NCBI GenBank assembly: GCA_021209875.1
Contig: JAGYVD010000003.1
Location: 5,394,001-5,458,000, forward strand
DNA: 64,000 nt
Source of the DNA: Rosellinia necatrix
Taxonomy: Eukaryota; Ascomycota; Sordariomycetes; Xylariales; Xylariaceae
Direction: 5' to 3'
The first letter of the stretch is position 1. The number at the start of each line of letters is the position of its first letter. The notes beneath the pieces were generated by a model. That model did not search any database, was not told the origin of the DNA, and saw only the letters and a program-made list of their open reading frames with translations. Positions 22,788 through 35,729 of the stretch are shown in pieces. The translations under genes and the position numbers were made by a program.

Positions 22788-24300
22788 ATGCAAACACCAT
22801 CTATCCTCGGAAATCTCCCTTTGGAAATCTTTCTCATTATTCTGGGCTACCTCTCACATAACAACCTTCTTTCCCTCCGTCTAGTATCTAAGTACTTTTC
22901 CACTCACGTCACGCCACTCGTGTTCTCCGACCTGTCGCTTGTCATCAACGACCTTGACGAGGTCGGTTTCCATCAAAACCTCTGGTTCGTGAAGCATCTT
23001 GCGATAAGTCGCTCGCGTATCGGCTCCGCAGTCCGAACATTACGTATCGCATCACTATATAGCCCACGCTATCATGCAGTCGGAGGCGGACGTGTGCTAC
23101 GCGATGATGAGCCGGGGCCGAATGAGAGTATAACTCGAGAGGTACTCTCGAAATATCTCAGCTTGCTCTTAGTAAAACTGCAGAATCTGGAATCTGTCTT
23201 GTATAAGGGTTTCGCCTATCCTCGAAGTGTTGATCTCACCAACTGACTCCTTCGCCAGCTGGACCTACGATGTCAAACGCGACCCGGCATGCTACCTGAT
23301 TCCCGTTGCTCAGAGCCTGGCATCGCTCCCAAAGCTCAAAATTCTTCGAGTCAAGATCGAGCTCTTCGATTCAGATAACCCGGAATCACAGCTGCCGCCT
23401 CTTCACGCGTTTAGACACCTGTCAGAACTCTCTGTCTCTTCTGACTATAACCTGCCAGCTGCGTTCTGGGAAAATGAAGTTCGCTCAGCCGTGAAGGCCT
23501 CAGCAGAGTTGGTGAGCTTTAGCCTCAAACTCGATAATGGTGACAACGAAGCGCCGCCGCCTGTGCAGGCCATCATGGGCGGGGGACCACGACCAAGCCT
23601 TGAGGCGCTGGCTCTCCAGCGGGTGGCACTGCCTCCTCCGGGCTTATATCCTTTCTGCAGCAAGAACTTAAAGCATCTTACCTTATTGACAGATCCGGGT
23701 CCCCAAGGACAGGTCGTAGCATGGTCGTCCGTTTGGACGGCGTTGCGGAATGTAGGAGCAGAGCTGTCGTCCTTGTCGGTCTCGGTGTTTGGAGAAGACA
23801 TGGATGAAATGTTCAATTACCTTCTTTCCTATTCAGGCCTCAGAAAGCTGAAAATAGTACACGTCCAAATGGACACCCAGATAGCTGAGGATACGGCTGG
23901 GGACGTTTTTTGGGATGAAGTTATCCCAAAACACAGGGACAGTTTGCTTGAGCTCGCCGTCTCCCCGATGTATGAAGGATCCTGGTGCTATGGGAGGGTG
24001 GCCGCAAGCGCCATTAGGCAATGCGCGTCACTGAAAAGGCTGGATCTACGTCTGTGCCCAGTCGACGAGGGTTGGGCCATGGCTGAGGTAGCGCGACTAA
24101 GAGGCGGCGACGAGGTCAAGTTCCCTGAACAAGGATATAACGCATCCGAAACTCTCAAGTGTTGCCCTGTACGTACATATGCGTATGACCCCTCGCCAAA
24201 GTGTCGAGTCGCCGTTGCTAACAACAGTGTCCCGGATGATCTTAGGTCCTTCTTCTATACAACATTCGAAGGGCAGAAAGCCCCTTGGAGAAGCTTGTGA
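22788..24300 (+). CDS. F-box domain protein
   Basis: Two exons, 22788-23200 and 23259-24300. The 58-nt intron (GTATAAG to GCCAG) resolves an apparent frame change; the protein is 484 residues. An F-box lies at residues 7-50 (GNLPLEIFLIILGYLSHNNL, then LSLRLVSKYFSTHVTPLVF). F-box proteins recruit substrates to SCF ubiquitin ligases through Skp1. The remainder is leucine-rich with irregular LRR-like segments (LPKLKILRVKIELFD, LKHLTLLTDPG, LRKLKIVHVQMD, LKRLDLRLCPVDEG), presumably the substrate-binding part. It sits on the opposite strand between the TcA-like and TcB-TcC-like genes and interrupts what would otherwise be a simple toxin-gene block. No evidence ties it functionally to the toxin. 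F-box-LRR genes of this kind are numerous and fast-evolving in Pezizomycotina. Confidence 0.8.
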
Positions 24301-25057
24301 TAAACGTAACAAAGCCGGCCGAGAGGCGAAATCCTGACATGCTTCATCTACAGCGCGGAACTAGAGCCAAAGGCAGCAGAGAATTGTATGATGTCCAATC
24401 GAAAATTCGTCGCCGTCTTAAGGAGACGAAATCTGGGCTTTGTAATGTGCAGCTACCTTGCTACGTAGGCCAGACTTGGCCTACTGTGCAAATTGGTTAT
24501 GGGATGGTGTTTAGTTGGAGAGAGAATAAGACGCAGGGGGCCGCGTCCAACACTTCAGGTATGTCGAGATATGGGTACTATGCACTGGCCTCTGGAGTGA
24601 ACCGCGTTTTTTTAGAGTAGATAAAATTAGCGTTTCCGTTGAATATAAGTCGTCCTTGCGCTTCGAACTGTAATCTTTTTCGATTTCGTAGTTGGGGGAT
24701 CTATTGATCAAGGTAACGTAACATAATTGAAGTCATGAAAATGATAATACCGAGCCAAAATCTAGCGGTCTCAAAATTACTGGAGGTGGTGAAGTGCCCC
24801 TTATTGCCATCCCGACCAAATTAGTCCTTAATACCCGCCCACTTCCCTGGCTGTTTAGTCCCAACACTCCGCTCTACCTCTAAAAAAAAAAAAGGGAGGG
24901 GGGGGGGCGTTCACATGCTAGGACCTTTTGAGAATGACTATATATTCAAACGCTAGAACTTAGAGCAAGACTACTTGCAAATACACATTGCAACATGGTA
25001 ACGATGACATTATATCCGAGGCGGCGACCTACTTGTATATAGACTGGCTACTGGTCT
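24301..25057. other. Convergent intergenic region
   Basis: Spacer between the converging F-box and TcA-like genes. It includes a mixed homopolymer, an A run followed by a G run (about 24881-24907), a site prone to length error. No gene is supported. Confidence 0.5.
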
Positions 25058-28000
25058 CTATGCTAGCGTATACCCAAACACCAAAACCGCATTCTCGAAA
25101 ACATACGAGGGCGGCGGAGCTGACGCCAGCTTGATAGTCCAGTTAGCAGCCGCCTTCAGGTCCTGGCTCACACTATCCGACTGCAACATGATGCAGTCGC
25201 CCATCGTCTCGGGAGGCTTCCAGCTCACCCCGCCCGATGGGCCTGTGAGGATCAAGTTCTTCTGGAGGTCGAACTGCGCGGGCTGGATGGCGGGCATGAT
25301 CAGCAGCGACACGCTGTACGCGGAGACCTTGCCGAACCCACTGGCCCAGAACGGCAGGTAGCCGCCCAGCCCGGACATGGTGAGAGAGCCCTCGGTCGCC
25401 TTGTGCTGTCTCATCTTCTCCGTGAACACGTACCACTGGCTGGCGAAGTCGCACTTCACATCGACGATGGCGGACGGGAGGCTGTTCTCGGGCCCGACCG
25501 TCGAGTCCTTGAGCGCCTTCAACAGGGACGCCGTCGCGGCGTTCCCTAGATTCTGGCCGCCGCCGAGCGAGGTGTAGCGCACCTGCATGACCACGTCCGA
25601 GATGGTTTGGTAGTCGAACTGGCGGAGCTGTTTGGGGAGCTCCAGGTTCCAGGTGGAGATGGCGCCGGCGCCCTCGAACGGCCGGTACTTCTCCGAGTAG
25701 GAGTCAAAGTCGAACCTCCCGCTGTCGTGGTGGCTGCTGGAGACGGCTATGGACGTGATCGGAATCACGTCGGTTCGGAACGCGCCGTCTTTGTTGGGGT
25801 TCCCGTAGTCGTCCCCATCACTGGTTATACGGTATGTATTGGATTGGAGAGTAAGCGTACAGTTTAAGCTTACGTAGGGACCGACGACACAAGGGATGCG
25901 CAGGGACACGGACACAATCCGACGGCAGTAGTGACCGGGGTAGTCCATATCAAAGAGAGTCTTCCCGGAATCAGCGTTAATTCAACTGTGCGACGGGGTT
26001 GGACAACAAGGAATGAACATACCTCAGGGAGATTGAACTGGATCGTGCCTGTTGCGCGCAGCTTCAACAGTCCTAGCGGGTGTAGCTGGCGCAATGAAAT
26101 GGTCTTTTCAACCTCATAATCATATGGTTGACCGTTGAGATACGCCATCTCGATTCTTTTGAGATCCAACGATAACCTTGTGCCGCTTAGGAGGCCATCT
26201 CGACTGCTATCCCAATACCCACCGGCCACTGGGTTCAAGTAGGCAGTATCGTCTCTGGGTTGTTCGAATCGATAAGCTTTCTGAACCTTCTGAGCTAGCT
26301 GGCTGGCAATGGTGTAGGTGTCCTGATAGACGGCACCGTACTGATTTTCTAGCCAGGTGTAGAGCTGTTCATTGGTGTATTTGGATTGAAACCATTCGAG
26401 CTCTTGCGCGATATTCTCGCTCTCCTGCTTCTGCGCTTGCATTTCGGCTTCTAAGCGTTCGATGAAGAGCTTTTGAACCAGAACCTGCTGATCCACGAGT
26501 TTGATCTCTCGGCCGGCTTGGTTGGCCTGCTGGCGGCGCTCTTGCAGTTGCCGGACCAAACCGGCTTTCTTGCCTGCGATCATAGCCTGGTCTTGCGTAT
26601 GTTGTATAGTGGCGCGAAGGATTCCCGCCGCAGCTTGGACCGCTCGGGCAGCGATGCCTGTTCCAAGCTCGGTCGACACGCCCACGCCCAACGGTTGTAC
26701 GTTGACGGTAGCCTGTGGAAAGATGAGGAGGTCCGCCGCAACGTTTTCGAGAATAGAGACCGCTGGCATACGGGCCACAGCCAACTCAGTGCAATCCATG
26801 TCTAGTTTCTCGGTAGAGGACATACGGAGGTCGTCGCTCGTGGGACGATCGATGAGCTGAGGGATATCTCTCCAGGCTGTTTCTGGTCCTGGGATGGTCT
26901 GCCCCTGGTCTCCAGTGAGCGCAAGGTAGTAGCTTAGTCGTTGTTCATGCATGCGCCGTGTCTCTTGCAGGACGTCTATAGCCTTGAGGGCCTCCTTTAT
27001 CTCTGCTTTCTTGCCTTCCAGGACTAGTTGCTGGACTGTCTGGCGATGGCTCGTCGTCAGCTTCAACAGGGTTTCTGCATCCTTCCTCTCCCGAATCGTT
27101 AGGATGAGTGAGTCCATGCTCTTCAGCTCCTCGGCAAGTTGGAAGGCACGCTGTAGGAGATACATGAACCGGTGTTTGGGTATGGGTCCTTTGCTATCGT
27201 TGGCGAAGGTAGATGGGCTGATTCCTGCAGCGCGGGCACGTACTAGCTGGCCTGGGTCGATTGGGGGCTCAAAGAGAGGCCGATCCTGGACATTACCGTC
27301 GATGTCCAGGTTATTTCGGATCTTGTACATCCGATCATCTATAAGATTCTTCAGGGCCATGACCTGTGCATTTGATGGGATGCAAAAGTATCCAGTTTCA
27401 ATATACGCCAAGGAAATTGCGTTAACTTCCGTGGATTGTCCCCGAGTGCTTGGATCCGACTGGAAGGGGAAGTCGAGTTCAAGATCCACTATGGCATTTG
27501 AAAGGGGGTCAAGCTTCGCCGATGCTAGCTGATTGTATGTGAGAGATTGGCGTTTCTGCAGCTGTGGCATGTGTATTGGAACGGGCCCGAAGATGTGGGA
27601 AGCTTCAACATAGCGTTGCAGGGCTAATGGGATTGACTCAATTGAGTTCAGTCGGAAGAGGTCGTCACCTGCGTCAATGAGAATTTCCATGTACTTGATT
27701 GCAAGGCGCTTCATATAAGCAACTGGATGCCCACGAGCAGCTGCGTGGATAACTCCTGGGTTCATATTCCACTCCATGATGCCCAGCTTATTCTCCCAAG
27801 TTGGTGCAGGGTCCAAAGGCGTGCTATTTACTGTATCGGCGTCGCGAAAAGGGGGAAAGCGCCAGACCCGGCCAAGCTCCTTGTCTTCCCAGCTAGGATC
27901 AAACGCAAGACGGCCGATGTTTAGGGCGAGTTCCTGCTGACCTGATGACTTGAGTCGCTCCATTAGGAGGCTAATAGCGTGTACAGCAGTCTCCCAGGTA

Positions 28001-31000
28001 TATAGAGCGTACGGGTTAGCTTGCTCATGAAATACTGCGCCATGTTGGTTGCCGAAAGCGTCGCCATACAGATTCTTGGGGAGATTGGACAATGTATCGC
28101 AAATGCTCCTCAATCCACCACCAAGGGATTCACTTTCGAGTAGAATCGGCGACACGTCGTTGTGAAGATTGACGGTAAAGAATGCTTTATAATAATTGTC
28201 ATCCGGCGGGTCTGGGATCACCGGCGGATATCCTAGCAAGGAGAGCGACTCGTCGGATGCTGAGAGATGGACAACAAAACCAGTCGGACTAGCATAATGA
28301 ATGGAGTCGATTGAAAGTTGCCAGGTATATACGACGCCTTGGGGGCATCGGCTCTTTACAGCCAGCAGTGCACGTAGTTCGCCACCATACCGGTCACAGC
28401 ATATGTTGGGAAAGGCTCCCCGGGTTGGCACCCTCCACGAAAGCCGCATGAAATCGGTGGGGATTGTGCTTTGGCCGGCGAAGGTTAGATCGGGGTCATT
28501 AAGGATCAATCGCTGGCCGCGGAGCTCAAACCGACCAAGCGGGTAAGCTTTGTACCCAGTAACGTCGTCTGGGCTCAGCTCCTGCTTTCCCAACCATCTG
28601 TCAACGTCAATTGTCAGGATCTGAACGTCCTCCTTGCCGAAAATTGGCTTGGCAGTCCTGATGCGGGTGCTGAATTGGAAGGATTTGATGTTTGGGAACT
28701 TTTCAGCCCACGCCTTGTCCGTCGAGTTCGATAATTTCTTGTAAGCCGCATCTGTCTCTGAGGCCCCTGCAATATTCAAGGCTCCCTGGGCTACGCGCTT
28801 AGGGGACCATTTGCCATTTCTGAACTCGGACCAACCCATTGTCAACTCCCAAGACTGTTCTTCGGGTCCGCTTTCGGGATCCGCCGGGTCATCTGCCATC
28901 TCGCTGAATGTCTTTGAATGATTGGTCGTCTGCTTTTTCACCGCCTTGAGTGTGAAATGGGGGATGAAGAAAAATAATCGATTTTGGAATAGCACAGGCA
29001 CAAGGTATACACCCGGTGTTGGGAGTTTTCGGCCTTCGCTATCCGTCTCCTGTGCTACTATGCCGACATCTATCTTCGTCCATGCCTTCCAGAAGACTAC
29101 TGGGCTGTCCAATGGGCCCATAATGTCTACGCGTCGGTAATAGTAGCTAGATGGCGTCGTAACTGTGCGAGCGAAAAGGTGAATACACCCCTGGTTCCGA
29201 TCGAATCCCTCTCCATCTTGGTCTCGACGTTCCCAGAGATATGTTTGCACCTCTAGGTGAGCTACATCGGAGAGTGAATTGATATAAGATGACATGGCTT
29301 CTTCGATTGATTCATTCGTCAATTTCTTTCTCGAGATGGAAGTTTCCATTGCTGCAAACTGCTCTGATTTGTCGTCTCGGAGCGTCGGGTCGATCCAGTT
29401 CTCAGGGTAAAGAAACGCTTTTCGATTTGCTTCCCATAGACGATAGCGCATCATCAAATCCCACTCTTCTCGTTTGATGACGGTTTTGGGAACCCCGTAC
29501 GGTTCTTCCAGCCCTAGCATACATCTTTGTAGATACAGCTGAGCGACAGAGATAGCTTGTTTCAATCGCGAGGTCTTGAAGCCCGAGCCCATCTGCACGT
29601 CAATAAGGAAATACTCGTACAGAGAATCTGCATCAGTAAGTTTATGGGTAATCCGGATATAGTCCTGCTGAAGAAGATATGTGACTAGCGCCTGCCGTCG
29701 GCGATCTCGGAGCAGGTCATTTGCAGCTCGTACGGTACTTGAGCGTTTTGATTGAGCTGCTGCTCGAAATTCTTTCGCATTGTTGAATGCGATATCAACA
29801 TTGTCCTTCGGCTTCCGAGCTGGCTCGGTGAGAGCATAGAGAAGTGTGGGTGGAAGTGTTGGGATGCGCAGGTTGGCAGTGAGCACAATGGCGCCGTGGA
29901 GCTTGGAAAGTGCCCTGATATCACGTAATATGGATATGATATCGGCGTCTTTTATTGTCGGGTAGTTTGCATCGAGCACTTGTCTGATATGGGCCTCTGA
30001 CCAGTCGCCAAGGCTTGCAAGTCGTTTTGTTAAAGTGCCGACGTCATCCGGATTAAGAAGCCATTTGCGGAGAGTGAGTATCGCGGGCTCTGTCCCATCT
30101 GGAGGCTGGATGGGTCGTAGGTCTGTATAAACCATTAAATCTTGGAAATTCTGGCGCGCCAACCTGTTAAAATCAAAGCCATCAACGTGTTGTTGATAGT
30201 AATGGACTTCGTCAACACTTAGCACGCATGTCTCAATAAGCTGGTCAACCTGTAAAATCTTGGCTAGTGCGTCTGTGGTCGTTGATACCGATGCCTTATC
30301 TACGAGATCTATATCGTTGAAGGCTATTGGCTTCGTAGTCCCAATATCCCATTGAAGATTGGTGATAGGGTTTCCCGTCCAGCTGATCTCATATGCCTGG
30401 CCACTCAAGAGCCGTCTTGGCTGTTGAGATTTGTAGGTATTGCTATCAGTCTGACTAAAATCAATAGAGACAGCTGAAATGAAGAGCGTCGGCTTGCTTT
30501 TTTGCCCAACAGCAGTGAAACTGTATGTCCCAGTTACCGGAGGAGAGAAATAGCCTTTGAATGACTGTCCTGTAAGATCTGGCTTCTTCAACTTGGCCAG
30601 GGCCGAGACAATCGGTAACCCATCCCCAATGGTGAGAAGACCCGACAACATGTACTGAAGGATTTCGTCAGGCATACTGGAGAAGAAGGATCGTACAGTC
30701 TGGGACAGAGTAGTCTGGTTTAGCGCTGGTCGGGGTTGATCTGCTCCGCCATCCTCTTCCTCAGTGCTCTTTGTAGTGTTCATACCGATAATTTTCACCG
30801 TAGCGCTCACCAAATCATCAATACTGAACATCGGCGCAGAAGTGTCCACTGGTGCCTTAGCCCGAGTGACCAAAACGAGCGTATCAAGGGTCCATCCAGC
30901 CTGGATAAGAACCATAAACTCCTTAATAGTCTTGAGAGTTTCAATCGGACTTGCGAGATGTTGAGTGTATCCCAACGACAAGAACTGGGGGTACTTCTCC

Positions 31001-33330
31001 GTCGGGATATTGATTAGCTTGCAGAACATCGAAATACGGTAGAGCATAGACAGGTTGCCTATTGTGAGCACATCTTTCATATCCGTTGCCTTTGAAATGG
31101 CGTCGTAGGCAGCTGCGGGTAAATGTAGAGCAGCTAGAACAACAGCGATATTATCGCTAAGCTTAGCTGGCGGGTTTGGTAGGTACTGCCCCTTTTTATC
31201 TGCTTGGAGTATTTCATTCGCTGGACTCAGCTTCGGTGATAGGAATAAAGTCGAGTATAAAGATCCGGGTTCATACACATCAATGTCGCCCCATAGTGGG
31301 AGCAACTCGACCGCCGAGACATCTGCTTCAAGAGCTAGGCGTTTGATGGCAGCCAGATTATTCAATGCAGCAGGACTTATCAATCCATCCGTTGTGATTG
31401 CCTGGAGAACGACTGCGGTGTCATGAACAGCCCAGCCGAGTTTCTTGCGCAGACGGACAAAGGCTTGGAGCTGGTAACAGATCTTCTCATCTAGCGGCCC
31501 AACGGTACCATCTCCATGAACCCTGCGTAGTCGCATATCGTCGATCAATCCCGTGAATTTGGCAACGCCGTTATACATTTCGATGACAATTTCCCCCTGT
31601 AGGAATGGAGAACGTAAAAGCTCCAGCAGCTGTTCGAAGGAGAGCTCAGAACGTGGTAAGAACTGGTCCTTTATGAAGACGAGACCTGTTTTTGACCCTT
31701 CATCCATTGACGTCATGTCTGCGGTACTTTTATATCCCCAATAAGCGTTGACAGGTTGAAGTCCAATCGCTCGTTGGTAGTCGGTCTTGTTTGGAATGCC
31801 GAGGAATTGAGAGGTTTGCACCGCTTCTCCGGTCACGGCGATATAATCTTCTTCTTGGAGATCAAGATACTCGGCGGTTGCGAATCGCTCCAAGACTTCG
31901 CTAGCAAGCTTTTGATCCGACTCTGATAGTGGAACAGCGGCTAGACGATATGGGGACTGCAACTTTTGCATAGACTCGTACCGGGTTGTACCAAAGGCGC
32001 GAAAATAGGCGCGTATGCTATCAACGGCTAGGTTGTATGGGAAAGTTCCCAATGGGAAGAGCTGCGGTTGAATGGTCTTCTGATAGACCTCGTAGGTAAC
32101 ATGACGCGGCTCTGTTACTTCATCCGTATCATAGGAATCATCCATATCGTATACATCTGTTACAATGGCCTGGGAATGGGCGACGACAGACTCAAGGGCT
32201 TCATTGACGAGATCAATATACGGAAGGGGCACAAGAGTGTTGGCGCATGATAAATGAAGATTGCCGAGGTCTGGTCGGCGATCAAAAAGTCTGCCCAGGA
32301 GAGACTTATCTTTGTCCTCCTTGTCCTTAGGTCATTTGTCGAGGCAGTGGAGGAAATCTACGAAATATGCTGCCGGGCTGGTAATGGAGGAGCAGTCTGA
32401 ACATTCTGTGGATTGTATCAGATCTTTGAATAGGGTAGAGAGATTGACCGGGCCATCATCGGACTTATTCTCCGTTGACTGGAGAGATATTTCATTTTTC
32501 GTCCTGAGTGCTTGTACCCAAACCTGCTCGTTACGGCGGCTTACTAGAGCTGCCTGTCGATGGATTCTAGTCGCAGCCGCTAGGTCGATCCCGTGAGGTG
32601 CAACTGCGGACGCAAAGGACTGCTCGAATGAACGTGCTATTGAGACGGCTGAGTAGTAAGAGGCCTCCAAGAGTCCCACGATGTCATCTGGGTCGAATAC
32701 GACGGCTTGCAATCTCTGTAACCTTGCGATCATATCGGCAAGTTGCTGATGGCGTTGCTCCGGGATGGCTTTCATATACTCGGGATTACCCAGCACACCC
32801 CGCACCGAGTCCTTTGACATGTCTAAACCTGCTGTTTGCATCATCTTCAAGACAGTCTGACAGTCGGCACGAGTTGTTGCGTCGGCCGGGAAAGCATTAG
32901 AATCCAGTATACCGTGTAGTAAAGCAGTGGGCTCCACGGCCAACAGCCGACTCCGGAAAGCCACTAAGTCATCCTTGGGGAATGCGCTCGCTGGATTGAC
33001 AGACAAGTTGGTCAACCCTAGTGGGCAAATACGCTGAGCAACAAGTTGGAGAGATGAGACTTGGTGATCCTGAAGAATATGCCGTAACAGATCTGGATTG
33101 CCGGCGGCCGTTTTCGCCAGGTCCTTGATGACTTCGGCTGGCAAATCGCTTCTTTGGCCAATTTGCGAAATCAGAGTGTCTAAGTTTCCTGCATAGTTGG
33201 GAAACTGTGTCCCTAGAAATGGCCGAAGCCAGTTCTCGGGGTTTTCTTGTAATTGGGTTGTCTTAAAAGCAATGCGAAAACGCGGTCAGAGCCTTGAGAG
33301 AACCAATTGTTTCATGATTACACTTACCAT
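25058..33330 (-). CDS. TcA-like toxin complex subunit, split by one in-frame TGA
   Basis: Homologue of the bacterial TcA subunit, which forms the receptor-binding shell and translocation channel of Tc toxins. Proposed exons (minus): start codon 33330-33328, then 33261-26023, then 25960-25058; introns 33262-33327 and 25961-26022. It spans about 2.7 thousand codons. Family features: the VRP1-like segment with SPAAYFVDFLHCLD (near codon 300), then RRPDLGNLHLSCANTLVPLP; a PA14/carbohydrate-like insert (GYFSPPVTGTYSFTAVG, about 900); a neuraminidase-like stretch (SYYYRRVDIMGPLDSPVVFW, about 1375); a long helical/coiled-coil part (RQLQERRQQANQAGREIKL, about 2250) matching the channel helices; and the TcB-binding C-terminus (YPGHYCRRIVSVSLRIPCV). 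A TGA at 32332-32334 interrupts the frame at about codon 311. Both sides are in the same frame and nothing else is damaged over 2400 codons. It may be a nonsense allele, a readthrough stop (next base C) or a base error. The single-codon first exon is tentative. Confidence 0.87.
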
Positions 33331-35729
33331 CGTTGTGAATAATAATCAAGCTTGACACGTTTGCGCCGCCAGAAACTAGGTGAACATACTTGTTCACGAG
33401 AATTGCGAATAACAGCAGTTCAGTTATACTACAATAACAATAATTGGGAGCATCCCAAGTCGAAGCAGCGAGCAGCAGCACTCGCAAAGGGACGGCGCTA
33501 AGATCAAGCAAGGGCTGAGCGGGCCCGTACGCAAGACCTTAATGCTCTCCATTCCGGTAAATAGGAAGTCGTGTTGGATGATGCTGCTCCCTCTGACGTG
33601 TTTCTTCGGGGAACCCGGCGTCTCCGGACTCCGCTGCCGAACCCCTCCATGGAGGGGCTGCGAGAAGATAAAAATTAAATTAAATAGATAAAATCGACAT
33701 AAAATACGATAATATCAAAAATATTAAAAATATTCCAATATCGTCGACAGGATGATTTCTTGCTTCCCCGCCTTAAGCGTGTGTTCTTGTTCTTCGTACT
33801 GAGTGGTGTAATGGTCCCTTGCTGTTTGACCAAGTGCTTACATTCAGCTGGGACGGGCCGCAAAATGCTCTGCATTGATTGGTCGGGGATCTCGATTAGG
33901 CAGGTAACGATAAGATGATTGTCAATTAGGTACAAAGAAGAATAACTACCTAATGATGCTTTCTATGTTTGGATGCATGCATGGAAGTCCTAAGTCCTAC
34001 GGAAAGTGGAGTGGCCCGTCTTCTCTGCATGTCTGCACAGCAGCATGTCTGCACAGCAGCACATCTGCATTAGCGCATATAAGCCACGGCAATATTATGT
34101 ACGATGCATGCACATTTGTGCCCGCCCTTCAGCTCCCATCCGCAACGGTCCGACTTCCCAACTTGTTCCGTCTTCCCCTCGACAGCGAGACGTCAGCCAT
34201 CGCCTCTCCCGATTGCCAGGAAATGATAGTCGCCTTTTTGGATAAGACGCTGTCGGGGAGTGCATCCATGCCATATGTAGGCCGCCGAGTGCGTGTACCC
34301 AGCTTAGGCACACACACCGATTGTTCAGCTATCCCCCTTGACCTCCTCCTCCACATGAACACACACAAGCCAGAGAGTCCACAGTCTCTTCTGAGTACTT
34401 TGTAGCATCGTCTTGCTGAATCTGTCTGCTCGCTTTATCTGCGCCACGAGGTGACGGACGATCAAGAATCTGATCCTGGTCATTCAGAGTCACTAGACGG
34501 GCCCCCAGCAACACTTTACCACATCGACCACCAATGAGATGTCACAGGTCTTGCACATCCGCTCTAATAGTCTTCGTTCCGGAGCTATCCCAGGCTGCTA
34601 CCCAGCCATCCAACGAGGAGCGCCAACCGCCGTTCAGCTATGCTCGTAAGGGTTATTGAGTACGTCACAACCCTCCGGCAAGACTGTAACCTTCTAGAAA
34701 AGTGCTATGCCCTTTTCATGACTTGATTAACCTCAGCACTCTTCGTGTTTTCTTCCTCAATCTGTGAGGGTGGAAACCATCAAGTTTGCCGAGGTCAAGG
34801 GGCTCTTACTGTCCCCTCTACAGCAGTTGAATCTCTTTCAGGATATCAGGTGAAGCTGCAACCATTTTTCACATATCTCTCGCATGTCGAGATTTTCAAT
34901 TTCATTGGTTGGGATCTTTTTACAGCAATCATAGAATATATAGAGCGATAGCTTGTAAAGGAAACTGCAAAAATACGATTGTTGAAGCCGCTGTCAAGGA
35001 ATAAATTCAGAATTCAAAAATACAAGGGGGTATGTAAGGGGGCATAAACGTCAACTCGTTGCTAAGCGAATTTCGCTTCTATACCCTTACGCGCAGACGT
35101 GAAACAGCCTTACGGCGATACAACCCTCTGCTCGAAACCCCTCGCCCAAGCCAAGCCCAACTATATCCCTCGACCCCACCAGCTACTTTGAATCAAGATA
35201 AATGCCATACTTCCCCTTCAACCAACCAGCTAGCGAGAGCTGGGAAGGCTCAAGAGGAATTAGGCATGATGTCCCTCAAGCTGTAACCCTTAAAATAACG
35301 GCTACAAGCCCCTATTTCTATATAGTAGAATGGCCACTTTGAGGTAGATGCCTTGGAAAGGGGTTATCTCTGAAATATGCCGGACTTATCAGAGAGTAAA
35401 TTGGAGAGATATGCTACTGTTTCAACCGTACCACCATCATCAATGGCGATGGCAATGGCCATTGGGGCTAAAGCGAAGCAATAGTGCGTAGATATCTAGT
35501 AGCCATGCCTAGGATCGTATGACTACCTAGGAATCATTGAAAAATGGAAAGAACGGAAGTGATAACGGGCAGTCTGTATTGTATCGCATGAGCTTCTCAC
35601 TATCTGCGTAAGGTTATTTCCTCCTCCATTGCCATTGGGCTTCTAAGCCGGTTCGCATTCCTTTCCGTCCTCCATCCAAGTCCGACATACCACTATCCAC
35701 CCCTTTAAACGAACCAGTTCAAGTCTCCT
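33331..35729. other. Intergenic region upstream of TcA-like gene
   Basis: About 2.4 kb without a supported gene. The minus-strand frame 33263-33511 may include 5' leader of the TcA gene. A very AT-rich patch lies at 33668-33730. A plus-strand frame at 33953-34405 is open but carries internal short repeats (GCACAGCAGCA near 34034-34060) and no recognisable domain. The part from about 34960 to 35300 looks like degenerate repeat DNA, but I could not define ends. The right end is the 3' flank of the P47-like gene. Confidence 0.5.

Noticed and set aside
23201..23258. Frame change in the F-box gene read as a frameshift
   Set aside because: A 58-nt intron with good splice sites restores the frame.
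33953..34405. 150-codon plus-strand frame
   Set aside because: Cys/Ser/His-rich with short internal repeats and no domain or promoter support; probably chance.
34960..35340. Possible solo LTR or SINE-like element
   Set aside because: It resembles degenerate repeat DNA, but no terminal repeats, A/B boxes or second copy could be seen.
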